Part shown: in pieces, positions 8,565 to 16,813 of the stretch
How the letters are laid out: every line of letters begins with the position of its first letter
Numbering within the stretch: the stretch's first letter is position 1
From: Quadrisphaera sp. RL12-1S
GTDB lineage: Bacteria; Actinomycetota; Actinomycetes; Actinomycetales; Quadrisphaeraceae
Direction of reading: 5' to 3'
DNA length: 64,000 nt
Assembly (NCBI RefSeq): GCF_014270065.1
Contig: NZ_JACNME010000003.1
Span: forward strand, 372,001 to 436,000
The notes under the pieces: model-generated
Database searches by the model: none
What the model was told of the DNA's origin: nothing
The model's input: the letters and a program-made list of their open reading frames with translations, nothing else
Position numbers and translations under genes: made by a program

Positions 8565-9853
8565 TCATCACTGACAGCGCCCTGGCGAAGCGGCAGCGCG
8601 AGGGCCGGCCCATCCGGGTCGGCATGGTCGGCGCCGGCTTCCAGGGGCGGGGTCTGGCCAACCAGATCATCAACAGCACCCCGGGCATGGAGCTGGTGGC
8701 CGTCGCCAACCGCACCGAGGCCAAGGGGCTGCGGGCCTACGAGGAGGCCGGGGTCGCCGCGAAGGTGGTCGACTCCCGCGCCGAGCTCGAGCGGAGCATC
8801 CGCGAGGGGACCCCCGCCGTCGTCGCCGACGCCCTCGAGCTGGTCGCGGCCGACGGCGTGGACTGCGTCGTCGACGTGACCGGCGCCGTCGAGCACGGGG
8901 CACGGGTCACCCTCGCGGCGCTGGAGGCCGGCACGCCCGTCGTGACGATGAACGCCGAGCTCGACGCCACCGTCGGCCCGGAGATCGCCCGCCGCTTCGC
9001 CGCGGCCGGCGTGATGTTCACCGGCGCCGACGGCGACCAGCCCGGCGTGACCGTCAACCTGCTGCGCTTCGTGCGCGGCATCGGCCTGACCCCGCTGGTG
9101 GCGGGCAACATCAAGGGCCTGCAGGACCCGTACCGCACCCCCACCACGCAGCAGGGCTTCGCCGAGAAGTGGGGCCAGGACCCCTGGATGGTCACGAGCT
9201 TCGCGGACGGCACGAAGATCTCCTTCGAGCAGGCGATCGTCGCCAACGCGTGGGGCATGACGGTGCCGCAGCGCGGCATGAACGGCTGGGACCACCGCGG
9301 CCACGTGGACGAGCTCACCTCCCGCTACGACGTGGAGGAGCTCAAGGCCAAGGGCGGTGTCGTCGACTACGTCGTCGGTTCGAAGCCCGGCCCCGGCGTC
9401 TACGTGCTCGCCACCCACGACGACCCGAAGCAGCAGCACTACCTCAACCTCTACAAGCTGGGTGAGGGACCGCTGTACTCCTTCTACACGCCGTACCACC
9501 TGTGCCACTTCGAGGTGCCCACCACGGTGGTCCGCGCCGTCGACTTCGACGACGCCGCCCTCGTGGCCGCCGGCGACCTCAGGGTGGAGGTGCTCACCAC
9601 CGCCAAGACCGACCTGGCGGCGGGCACCACCATCGACGGCCTCGGCGGGTACCACGTGTACGGTCAGGCCGAGGACGCCACCACCGCCCGCGAGCAGCGG
9701 CTGCTGCCGCTGGGCCTGGCTCCGGGCTGCACCCTGAAGGTCGACGTCCCGAAGGACGCCGTCATCACCTACGACATGGTCGAGGTGCCGTCGGGGCGCC
9801 TCGTGGACGAGCTGCGCGCCGCGCAGGACGCCCGCCTGGCCCCGCTGTCCTGA
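8561..9853 (+). CDS. Homoserine-dehydrogenase-like oxidoreductase with C-terminal SAF domain (COG4091 type)
   Basis: A 430-residue protein beginning at a GTGA overlap with the RmlC-like gene. The N-terminus has a Rossmann fold: RVGMVGAGFQGRG (GxGxxG) near residues 19-31. The middle contains VTGAVEHGA and TMNAELDATVG, as in homoserine-dehydrogenase-like proteins. The last 90 residues (from about DLAAGTTIDGLGGYHVYG) look like a SAF domain, the fold shared with sialic-acid synthase C-termini and type III antifreeze proteins. Family members are found in sugar and polysaccharide gene sets, but the reaction is not settled. Coupling to two NDP-sugar enzymes suggests it reduces or oxidises a keto-sugar intermediate; this is inference. 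Confidence 0.75.
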   Translation: MIITDSALAKRQREGRPIRVGMVGAGFQGRGLANQIINSTPGMELVAVANRTEAKGLRAYEEAGVAAKVVDSRAELERSIREGTPAVVADALELVAADGVDCVVDVTGAVEHGARVTLAALEAGTPVVTMNAELDATVGPEIARRFAAAGVMFTGADGDQPGVTVNLLRFVRGIGLTPLVAGNIKGLQDPYRTPTTQQGFAEKWGQDPWMVTSFADGTKISFEQAIVANAWGMTVPQRGMNGWDHRGHVDELTSRYDVEELKAKGGVVDYVVGSKPGPGVYVLATHDDPKQQHYLNLYKLGEGPLYSFYTPYHLCHFEVPTTVVRAVDFDDAALVAAGDLRVEVLTTAKTDLAAGTTIDGLGGYHVYGQAEDATTAREQRLLPLGLAPGCTLKVDVPKDAVITYDMVEVPSGRLVDELRAAQDARLAPLS

Positions 9854-9869
9854 CGACCCGAGCACGTCC

Positions 9870-9905
9870 GGCCCCCGGACCGCACCCCGGTGCGGACCGG
9901 GGGCC
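9870..9905 (+). terminator. Strong hairpin after the sugar trio
   Basis: The 16-base arms at 9870-9885 (GGCCCCCGGACCGCAC) and 9890-9905 (GTGCGGACCGGGGGCC) pair with a single mismatch and a CCCG loop. It lies 17 nt after the stop of the SAF-domain gene, closing the three-gene unit. Confidence 0.8.
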
Positions 9906-9920
9906 GCGCCGTCCGCCAGA

Positions 9921-11168
9921 GTGGTGCCTGTGAGCGACGCTGCCGGGGCGGCGCCCCGACCCCCTCGCACGCTGCTCGTGGCCGACGCGCTGTTCCGCAC
10001 GGGCGCCACGCGCGTGGTGCTCTCGCTGCTCGAGCAGTGGGGACCGCGCGGCGGCCAGCTGGCGGTCCTGCAGGACCCCGCGGACGCCTCCCTGCTCACG
10101 CCCGGGCCCGAGGTCCCCGTGGTGCGCCTGGCCGCTCCCGGGCAGCGGCTGCGCGCTAGCGGTCTGAAGTCCCTGGTGCGCCTGGTCGCGCTGGCCCGCC
10201 GCCACGAGGTGGTGCTGGCCACCTCCGAGATCGGCCCGGGGCTGGTGGCGGCGTGGCTCGCGGCCCGCCTGGCCCGGCGGACGTTCGTGGTGTCCGTGCA
10301 CGCCGACCTCGACGACGCCCTGGCCGAGTGGGTGCCCCGGCCGCTGCGGCCGCTGCTGCGCCTGGTCCACCGCCGCGCCGACGCGGCGGTCTGCATCGAC
10401 GCCGGCGTGGTCGCCCCCGTGCTGGCCAACGGCCTGCCCCCGGAGCGCGTGCACGTGGTCCGCAACGGCGTGGACCTGGCGGCCGTGCGCGCTGCGGCCT
10501 CAGCGCCGGCGCTGCTCCCCTCCTCCCGGGAGGACGAGAGCGACGACGGCGGCGCTGCCGCCCCGCGGGTGCCCGTGGTGGTGGCCACGGGGCGCCTGGC
10601 GCCGCAGAAGGGCTACGACCTGCTGCTGCGCGCGCACGCCGACGTCGTGCGCCGGGTCCCGCACCGCCTGCGCGTGCTCAACGACGGCCCGGAGCAGGAG
10701 GCGCTGCAGTCCCTGGCCGCCGAGCTGGGCGTCACGGCCACCGTCTCCTTCGAGGGCGCCGTCGACGCGCCGCTGCCGCAGGTCGCGCACGCCGACCTGT
10801 TCTGCCTGCCGTCGCGGCACGAGGGGCTGCCGCTGGCACTGGTCGAGGCGGTGGCCCTCGGTGTGCCGTGCCTGGCCGCGGACAGCAGCGCGGGGGTGCG
10901 GGAGGTGCTCGACGGTGGCCGCACCGGGGAGCTCGTCCCGGTCGAGGACGTCGACGCGCTGGCGCGGGCGCTGGAGCGCCACCTGCGCGACCCCGCCCCG
11001 CTGCGGGACAAGGCGCTCGCCGGACTGCGGCACGTGGAGCAGTTCGACGTGACCGGCATGGCGGCCGGGTGGGCGCGCGCCCTGCGCGCCGCCGCGGACG
11101 CGGCCCGCGGTGTCCGTTCCACCCCGTCCGCCCCCCTTCGTCCCCCCGTCGTCCCTCCTGGGGGATGA
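9921..11168 (+). CDS. Glycosyltransferase family 4 (GT-B)
   Basis: A 415-residue GT-B enzyme. The N-domain starts TLLVADALFRTGATRVV and ends near VHVVRNGVDL, the usual domain-linking block of GT4. The C-domain has VVATGRLAPQKGYDLLL (nucleotide-sugar phosphate-binding Arg/Lys) and SRHEGLPLALVEAVALG, the E-x7-E signature of retaining GT4 enzymes. Three GTG codons (9921, 9924, 9930) could start it; the difference is at most three residues. The C-terminus is Pro/Arg-rich and unusual. The GH26 gene begins 7 nt after its stop, so the transferase and hydrolase are probably co-transcribed. Confidence 0.85.
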   Translation: MVPVSDAAGAAPRPPRTLLVADALFRTGATRVVLSLLEQWGPRGGQLAVLQDPADASLLTPGPEVPVVRLAAPGQRLRASGLKSLVRLVALARRHEVVLATSEIGPGLVAAWLAARLARRTFVVSVHADLDDALAEWVPRPLRPLLRLVHRRADAAVCIDAGVVAPVLANGLPPERVHVVRNGVDLAAVRAAASAPALLPSSREDESDDGGAAAPRVPVVVATGRLAPQKGYDLLLRAHADVVRRVPHRLRVLNDGPEQEALQSLAAELGVTATVSFEGAVDAPLPQVAHADLFCLPSRHEGLPLALVEAVALGVPCLAADSSAGVREVLDGGRTGELVPVEDVDALARALERHLRDPAPLRDKALAGLRHVEQFDVTGMAAGWARALRAAADAARGVRSTPSAPLRPPVVPPGG

Positions 11169-11175
11169 TCGGGGG

Positions 11176-12279
11176 GTGACGAACCACCCCCACGGCAGCC
11201 CCGGCAGCCCCGGCACCGCTGGCGGCGGGGCACCGGCCGCGTCCCGCCGCGCGGTGCTGGCGGGAGCTGCCACGGCGGTCGGGGGCGCGGTGCTCGGGGC
11301 CCAGGTGGCCGCCGCGACACCGGCGCGGGCCGTCACCACTGGCCGGCCCGCCGCCGCGGGGACCTCGCTGCTGCAGAGCGCCGCGAGCGGGCTGCCGTTC
11401 ATGCTCGGCGCCGCCGGCGACGGCGTGGCGTCGGGCGAGTACGAGCGCCTGCTGGGCCGCCGCCTCGACCTCACGGCCACCTGGGCCGACAGCCCGTGGG
11501 CCAGCACCCACCTGCCCGTGCTCCAGCCGGGCGGTGAGCTGGCCGGCTGGACGCGGGCCCTGGACGTGTCGGTGGGGGCCTTCGGCGCCGGCACCACCTG
11601 GGCGCAGGCGGCGGACGGCGCGTGCGACGAGACCTGGACCGCGTCGTTGGCGCTGCTCGCCCGCCTGAGGGCGGGTGCCTCCGGCACCACGTTCATCCGC
11701 TTCGCCCACGAGATGAACGGGAACTGGTACCCGTGGAGCGTGCGGGCGGGCGAGGTGGGCGACTTCCAGCGGGCCTGGCAGCGCTACCGGGCCCTGCAGC
11801 AGCGGCTGTTCCCCGCCGCGCGGCTGGTGTTCTCCCTCAACCACAACACCGTCGGCCTGGACGCCGACAGCTCGGTGCTGCACCCCGGCGCCGGCCAGGC
11901 CGACGTGCTCGGCGTGGGCTACTACGACCGCTACCCGTACCTGGCCACCGCCGCGGACTTCGCGGGCTGGCTGCCGGCGCGCGACCGCTGGGGCGGCCCC
12001 GCCGGGCTCGACGCGTTCCGGGCGCTGGCGGCCTCCTGGGGGCTCCCGCTGGCGCTGCCGGAGTGGTCGCTGTGCGCGGACGGCTCCGGCGGTGACGCAC
12101 CCGAGTTCGTGACCGCCCTGCACTCCTGGCTGCTCGCCCACGCGGGATCGGGAGCCGGTCAGGTGCTGTACGCCTGCCAGTTCGGCGTCAGCTCCGGGTT
12201 CGGGGGCGCCTTCACGCTGCTCCCTCCCGACCGGCTGCCGCGGGCGTCGGCGGAGTACCGCCGCCTCTTCGGCGCCTGA
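11176..12279 (+). CDS. Secreted GH26-type glycoside hydrolase, copy 2
   Basis: A 367-residue exported protein, paralogous to 4268-5416. The GTG at 11176 lies 7 nt after the GT4 stop; a start at 11110 would overlap that gene. The leader is Tat-like (SRRAVLAGAATAVGGAVLG) with a probable cleavage after an AxA near residue 50. Catalytic motifs: RFAHEMNGNWYPW (acid/base Glu near residue 179) and LPEWSL (nucleophile Glu near residue 296). VQRAWQRYRALQQ-type and LGAAGDGVASGEY blocks match copy 1, so both probably hydrolyse related polymers. Pairing with a GT4 gene suggests a role in processing the glycan made here. Confidence 0.8.
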   Translation: MTNHPHGSPGSPGTAGGGAPAASRRAVLAGAATAVGGAVLGAQVAAATPARAVTTGRPAAAGTSLLQSAASGLPFMLGAAGDGVASGEYERLLGRRLDLTATWADSPWASTHLPVLQPGGELAGWTRALDVSVGAFGAGTTWAQAADGACDETWTASLALLARLRAGASGTTFIRFAHEMNGNWYPWSVRAGEVGDFQRAWQRYRALQQRLFPAARLVFSLNHNTVGLDADSSVLHPGAGQADVLGVGYYDRYPYLATAADFAGWLPARDRWGGPAGLDAFRALAASWGLPLALPEWSLCADGSGGDAPEFVTALHSWLLAHAGSGAGQVLYACQFGVSSGFGGAFTLLPPDRLPRASAEYRRLFGA

Positions 12280-12287
12280 GCCACCCT

Positions 12288-12355
12288 CCGGCGGCACCGA
12301 CGACAGCGCCCGGCCGGCCCCTCGCGGGGCGGCCGGGCGTCGTCGGTGCTGCCGG
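12288..12355. terminator. Long bidirectional hairpin between convergent genes
   Basis: The left arm from CCGGCGGCACCGACGAC pairs with the right arm ending GTCGTCGGTGCTGCCGG (one G:T-type mismatch and a 3-nt bulge), and an inner GCCCGGCC...GGCCGGGC stem closes around a TCGC loop. In total nearly 30 bp can pair. It lies between the stops of the GH26 gene (12279) and the EDDYLY gene (12374). Confidence 0.8.
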
Positions 12356-12373
12356 CGGGTCCGCTCAGGCCGC

Positions 12374-13327
12374 TCAGGTGGTGACGAGGCGCCGCTGCTC
12401 GGCCCACGCCAGCACGGACGCCGCCTCGGCGGCCCAGTCGTGGTTGGGCGGCAGCAGCTCGACCTCCATGTGCGCGACGAGGTTGAGGTCGACGGCCATG
12501 AGCGTGCGCCGGTGCTGCGGGCGCCGGTGGGAGCGCAGGTTGCTGGCCGCCAGGAAGGGCGCCAGGTACACGCGCCGCAGCTTGCGGAACAGGCCGCCCT
12601 CTCCGCGCAGGAGCAGCGTGCGGCCCAGGTCGCTCCACCGGTGCGTCTCGTAGCCCTGCACGTTGTGGAACATGTCGTGGTCGCGGTACATGCTGCGGTG
12701 CGGGACCATCGCCAGCCGGAAGATGCCGACGTCCTGCGCCAGGGCGTCCGCCCGCACGGCGAAGGTGCTGGCCGTGGAGTCGATGCGCTGCCAGCGACGG
12801 CCGCCCACCCACTCCTCGCGGTCGGTCCACCCGCGCGGACGGGGCTGGTCCAGGCCCGGCGGGAGGTACCAGGAGTTCTCGGTGACGCCGTAGAGGGCGA
12901 AGTAGTCGACGTCGGGCAGGGCCCGGCCGGCCTCCACGAGCGCCGCGAGGGATCCCTCGGTGTAGAGGTAGTCGTCCTCGGCGAGCCAGACCAGGTCGTC
13001 GCCCCAGGTGGCGGCCAGCTTGAGCATGGTCATCCACGAGCCCTGCATGTTCGTCGGACCGATGCTCACGATCTCGCCGCGGCCACGCATGAGCGCCAGG
13101 CGCTCCTCGGGGATCGGGCCGTTGTTCATGAACACCACGTCGGCCGCGACCTGGTCGAGCGCCCGCAGGAAGGACAGCAGCGACGTCGTCTTGGAGTAGT
13201 ACGCGGGGCGGTTCTTGAGGTTGTCGCCGCCGTAGGAGCGGTAGACCACCCGCAGGCGGCCGGTGCTGCCGCCGCGGACCTGCGCGAGCGTCGCCGTGTG
13301 CTCCCAGCCGCCCTCGGCCACGCTCAT
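12374..13327 (-). CDS. Uncharacterised EDDYLY glycosyltransferase-like protein, copy 2
   Basis: A 317-residue paralogue of 3292-4212, with a short N-terminal extension. Matching blocks are LRVVYRSYGGDN, ADVVFMNNGP, WLAEDDYLY, FRLAMVPHRSMYRDHD and HNVQGYETHRW. The ATG at 13327 overlaps the stop of the DegT aminotransferase as ATGA, so translation is coupled. It ends the minus-strand operon that also holds two unrecognised membrane proteins. The EDD motif and strand pattern suggest a GT-A transferase, perhaps one that adds the amino sugar made with DegT; this is inference. Its neighbours differ from those of copy 1. Confidence 0.6.
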   Translation of the reverse strand: MSVAEGGWEHTATLAQVRGGSTGRLRVVYRSYGGDNLKNRPAYYSKTTSLLSFLRALDQVAADVVFMNNGPIPEERLALMRGRGEIVSIGPTNMQGSWMTMLKLAATWGDDLVWLAEDDYLYTEGSLAALVEAGRALPDVDYFALYGVTENSWYLPPGLDQPRPRGWTDREEWVGGRRWQRIDSTASTFAVRADALAQDVGIFRLAMVPHRSMYRDHDMFHNVQGYETHRWSDLGRTLLLRGEGGLFRKLRRVYLAPFLAASNLRSHRRPQHRRTLMAVDLNLVAHMEVELLPPNHDWAAEAASVLAWAEQRRLVTT

Positions 13328-14586
13328 GCGAAGAACGACCGCACGCCGTCGACCACGCGGTCGATGGTGGCGGGGTCCATGTAGGGGTGCAGCGGCAGCG
13401 TGAGCACCTGGCTGGTGGCCAGGTCCGTCACCGGCAGCGGGCCCCGGCGGGAGTCCGCGTAGAAGGAGAACTCGTGGGCGCCCAGGAAGTGGATGCCGGA
13501 GCCGATGCCGCGCGCCTTGAGGTGGGCGATGAGGTCGGAGCGGCGCGAGCCGTCGCGCAGCCGGATGACGTAGATGTAGGGCGCCACGCCCTCCCAGTCC
13601 GTGTCGAACAGCTGCAGGTGGCCGGCCTCGGCGAGGTCGGCGAACGCGGCGTCGAAGGCCTGGCAGTAGCTGCGGCGGTTGTCGATGAACTCCTCCACCA
13701 GGGCCAGCTGCGCCAGCCCGATCGAGGCGGGCACCGAGCCGAGGTGGCACCGGAAGCCCTGGCGCACCACGTCGAACTCCCAGTTGCGCTGGTTCTTGTA
13801 GCGCGCGTCGGTGTCGGCGTCGATGCCCAGGTGGCGCAGCTCGTGCAGGGCCTGCACGTCGGCGGGGTCGCGGGTGATGATCGCGCCGCCCTCGAGGGTG
13901 GTGATGGTCTTCACCGGCCCGAAGCTGAAGCACGTGATGTCGCCGAAGGAGCCGACGGGCCGGCCGTCCGAGACGGAGCCGAAGGCGTGCGCGGCGTCCT
14001 CGATGACCCGCAGGCCGTGCTCGTCGGCGATCTCGAGGAGCTCGTCCAGCTGGCAGGGCAGGCCGAGGTAGTCGACGGCGAGGATCGCCCTGGTGTTCTC
14101 CGTGATGGCCTCGCGGACGCGCTGCGGGTCCAGGCACAGACGTCGGTCCTCGACGTCGGCGAAGACCACCGAGGCGCCGGTGCGGCTCATGGCCTGGTGG
14201 CCCGCGACGTAGGTGAAGGAGGGCGCGATGACCTCGTCGCCCGGGCCCAGCCCGATGAGCTGGCCGGCGAGGTGGAGCGCCTCGGTGCACGAGTTGGTGG
14301 AGACGGCGCGACGGCCGCTCTCGCCGAGGTGGAGGAAGGACTCCAGGCCCAGCTCGAAGTCCTGGCTGAGCTTGCCCATGCCGAGCCAGCCGACCTCGAG
14401 GGCGGACCGCGCGGCCTCCTGCACCTCAGCCCCGAGGTAGGGGCGGTAGACCGGCACCGGGTCCGAGGCGCCCAGCGCCGGGTAGCGCAGGTCGTTCAGG
14501 GTGGCCACGCCGAGGCCCGACGCAGCGTCCTGGTCGGCGCCCAGGGTCTTGTCCAGGCTGCTGTCGAGGCTGGTGTCGGTGCTCAT
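13324..14586 (-). CDS. DegT/DnrJ/EryC1/StrS-family PLP aminotransferase
   Basis: A 420-residue sugar aminotransferase. The ATG at 14586 has GGGAGAGGGAG a few nt upstream and overlaps the preceding membrane-protein stop (ATGA). Motifs: STNSCTEALHLAG near residue 96, VIAPSFTYVAG, VIEDAAHAFGS (Asp holding the pyridine N), and FSFGPVKTITTLEGG with the PLP-binding Lys near residue 226. These enzymes transaminate NDP-keto-sugars with glutamate. The first 40 residues form an extension beyond the usual family start. The product may be a 3- or 4-amino-deoxy sugar; regiochemistry cannot be read from sequence. Confidence 0.9.
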   Translation of the reverse strand: MSTDTSLDSSLDKTLGADQDAASGLGVATLNDLRYPALGASDPVPVYRPYLGAEVQEAARSALEVGWLGMGKLSQDFELGLESFLHLGESGRRAVSTNSCTEALHLAGQLIGLGPGDEVIAPSFTYVAGHQAMSRTGASVVFADVEDRRLCLDPQRVREAITENTRAILAVDYLGLPCQLDELLEIADEHGLRVIEDAAHAFGSVSDGRPVGSFGDITCFSFGPVKTITTLEGGAIITRDPADVQALHELRHLGIDADTDARYKNQRNWEFDVVRQGFRCHLGSVPASIGLAQLALVEEFIDNRRSYCQAFDAAFADLAEAGHLQLFDTDWEGVAPYIYVIRLRDGSRRSDLIAHLKARGIGSGIHFLGAHEFSFYADSRRGPLPVTDLATSQVLTLPLHPYMDPATIDRVVDGVRSFFA

Positions 14587-15563
14587 CGGTCTCCCTCTCC
14601 CCCGCGCAGGCTTCCCTGCTGCTCCTCGCTGACGGTAGTCAATGGTCCTGACCCGTGGTCGACCGAGGCGGTCCGTCCGAGGGACCGTCTGTGCTGATCT
14701 CCCCCCGTCTGGCGGACACGCGGGGACCCCGCACGGCCCTCGGCGCTGTTCCCGGCGCTCTCCCCCGCACCCACGAGGGCCACTCCCCCGGGCACCACGC
14801 GCAGGCGCAGCTCCGCCAGCACCGCCGCGAGCGCCAGCAGCGCCCCCGCCATCTCCGAGCCCTCCTCCACGGCGTTGAGGAGGATGTAGGAGACCGGCTG
14901 CGGTGCTGTCAGCTCGGCGGTGCCGGGCAGGTCGACGAGGAAGAAGCTCGTGACGTACTCCATGACGAGCGCGCCGAACAGGTACACCACCCCGGCCACC
15001 ACCAGCCGGGTGCGCAGGCGCGGCGGCAGCGCCCGCGCCAGCCGCAGGGCGACCACGCCGCCGCCCACGGCCAGCAGCACACCGGGCACCAGCCAGGCGA
15101 AGTTGTGCAGCCCCAGGGTGGCGTGCAGGTGCTCGGCGAACAGGGCGAGCGACTCGTGCAGCTCGCTGGCCTCGTCCAGGCCGAGGTACCCGGCCACGGC
15201 CGCCAGCACGACCACGGGCCAGGCCCGCTCACCGCGCGCACGGCGCTCACCGGCGAGGAAGAGGAACCCCAGGCCGACCAGCGCCAGCAGGGCGGCGCTG
15301 AAGGTGGCCGGCAGGTTGGCCTCGCCGTCCAGGTCGGTCTGGCGCTTGGCCTCGTCGAGCCAGGCCAGCGGCAGGGCGGCGTCGCTCTGCACCGCCTCCA
15401 CGGCGATGCGCACCGCCGGTCCCACGAGCACGAGCACCAGGGCGACCACGGCCAGCACCCGCACCAGCGGGGTCAGGCGCAGCAGGTCGCCCTCGACCCA
15501 CGGTCGCCGGCCGCCCCGCCCGCCCGCGTCCGCTCCGACGCCACCGCTCCTCGTGAGGACCAC
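14583..15563 (-). CDS. Unrecognised polytopic membrane protein, copy B of a tandem pair
   Basis: Not recognised. It is 326 residues from the GTG at 15563, which has GGAGGGG 8 nt upstream; a longer frame from an ATG at 15659 (358 residues) has only a weak site. About seven hydrophobic segments are seen. Conserved with the upstream copy are a WLDEA block, DLDGEANLP then SAALLAL, a LDEASELHESLAL block, FAWLVPGVLL, and LLNAVEEGSEMAGALLAL. Acidic residues and a His inside or next to membrane segments suggest a catalytic or ion-handling site. The C-terminal 60 residues are polar and low complexity. The stop overlaps the DegT start, so it is in the same operon. Confidence 0.7.
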   Translation of the reverse strand: MVLTRSGGVGADAGGRGGRRPWVEGDLLRLTPLVRVLAVVALVLVLVGPAVRIAVEAVQSDAALPLAWLDEAKRQTDLDGEANLPATFSAALLALVGLGFLFLAGERRARGERAWPVVVLAAVAGYLGLDEASELHESLALFAEHLHATLGLHNFAWLVPGVLLAVGGGVVALRLARALPPRLRTRLVVAGVVYLFGALVMEYVTSFFLVDLPGTAELTAPQPVSYILLNAVEEGSEMAGALLALAAVLAELRLRVVPGGVALVGAGESAGNSAEGRAGSPRVRQTGGDQHRRSLGRTASVDHGSGPLTTVSEEQQGSLRGGEGDR

Positions 15564-15744
15564 GGCCACCACCCCTCCGGCGGGTCCGTCCCCGCGCTCC
15601 TGCACCCGCTCCGGCCCCCGCGCACCGGTGCGCTCCCGCCGCGGCGGTCGGAGGATCATGCGCCCCGGCACCGGTGCCGCGCAGCCCCCGCACGGGGACG
15701 GGGCCCCCGGTGGCGCAGCGGGGTCGCCCGTGCGGCCCAGCCGC

Positions 15745-16602
15745 TCAGACGGCCGCGACCGCGCGCGCACCCGCCTGCCCGGCCAGCACCGGGCGGGCCG
15801 GGTCCAGGTCCACCACCACTCCCTGCGGCGTGACGCGCCCGCGCAGCACGAGCAGCACCGCCCGCAGCGCGAGCAGCGCACCGGCCATCTCGAGGCCCTC
15901 CTCGACCGCGTTGAGCAGCACGTAGGCGGCGCTCTGCACCGGCTCGACGCCGCCCTCGGGGGCGGGGCGGAACATCCCGCCGGTCACGGTCTCCACCACG
16001 AGGGCGCCGAGCAGGTACACCGCCCCGGCGGCCACCAGGCGCCAGCGCGTCCGGGGCGCCAGGGCGCGGGCCGACCGCAGCAGGACCACCCCCACCCCCA
16101 GGACGACGACGAGGCCCGGCACCACCCAGGAGAAGCGCAGCCCCGCGTCGACGCCGAGCAGGTCCGCGAGGAGCGCCAGCTGCTCGTGCAGGGAGGCCAG
16201 CTCGTCCACCGACAGCAGCGCCGCCACACCGGCGGGCAGCGCCAGGGGCCAGGCCCGGTGGCCCCGGGCGCGCACGAGCGCCGCCGCCACCGCCAGCCCC
16301 GCGGCCGTGGCGGCGAGCAGCGCCGCGGAGAAGTACGTGGGCAGGTTCCCCTCCTCGTCGAGGTCCACCAGGCGCGCCGCCTCGGCCAGCCACGCCTGCG
16401 GGAGGGCCGGGTCCCCGGCCACGGAGTCCACGGACAGCCGCACGACCGGCCCCACGACCGCCAGGACGGCGAGCACCACCACCAGCGGCCGCACCGCGCG
16501 CACCGGGGACCACCACGTCCCCGGCTCTCGGGGGCTGCGCGCACCTCGGCGCGGTGGCCGGGTCAGCGGGCCATGCGTCGTCGTCCTGCTCCGTGGGGTC
16601 AT
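15745..16602 (-). CDS. Unrecognised polytopic membrane protein, copy A of a tandem pair
   Basis: Not recognised. It is 285 residues from the ATG at 16602, preceded by GGGAAGG 6 nt upstream. About seven hydrophobic segments. It shares with copy B the blocks WLAEAARLVDLDEEGNLP, SAALLA, SVDELASLHEQLALLADLL, FSWVVPGLVVV and LLNAVEEGLEMAGALLAL, but lacks the polar C-terminal tail. It is the first gene of a minus-strand unit: copy A, copy B, DegT, EDDYLY protein. About 180 bp separate the copies. Context points to modification or transport of an amino-sugar-containing glycan or lipid; function is not established. Confidence 0.7.
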   Translation of the reverse strand: MTPRSRTTTHGPLTRPPRRGARSPREPGTWWSPVRAVRPLVVVLAVLAVVGPVVRLSVDSVAGDPALPQAWLAEAARLVDLDEEGNLPTYFSAALLAATAAGLAVAAALVRARGHRAWPLALPAGVAALLSVDELASLHEQLALLADLLGVDAGLRFSWVVPGLVVVLGVGVVLLRSARALAPRTRWRLVAAGAVYLLGALVVETVTGGMFRPAPEGGVEPVQSAAYVLLNAVEEGLEMAGALLALRAVLLVLRGRVTPQGVVVDLDPARPVLAGQAGARAVAAV

Positions 16603-16787
16603 GAGTCGCCTTCCCGTGGGCCGGAGGCGCGGCTCTGCACCCCCGGGCAGGCGCCCATCGTGGTCGCCCGGCGACGCCTCGGCGCGGGCGCGGGGACCGC
16701 CGGGCGCCGCGGGGCCACCGCGTGCACCCGGGCGGGTGCCCTCCGGCCGCGCCGAGCGACCGCCCGACCACCCCGTGCCACCCCGTG

Positions 16788-16811
16788 CCACCCCGGAGGA
16801 GCCCGGGGTGG
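16788..16811 (-). terminator. Hairpin directly after the DGD glycosyltransferase
   Basis: The arms CCACCCCGG (16788-16796) and CCGGGGTGG (16803-16811) are complementary over 9 bp with a 6-nt loop. It starts 3 nt beyond the stop codon of the minus-strand gene. Two further GTGCCACCCC repeats lie just beyond it, at about 16776-16795. Confidence 0.65.
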
Positions 16812-16813
16812 GC

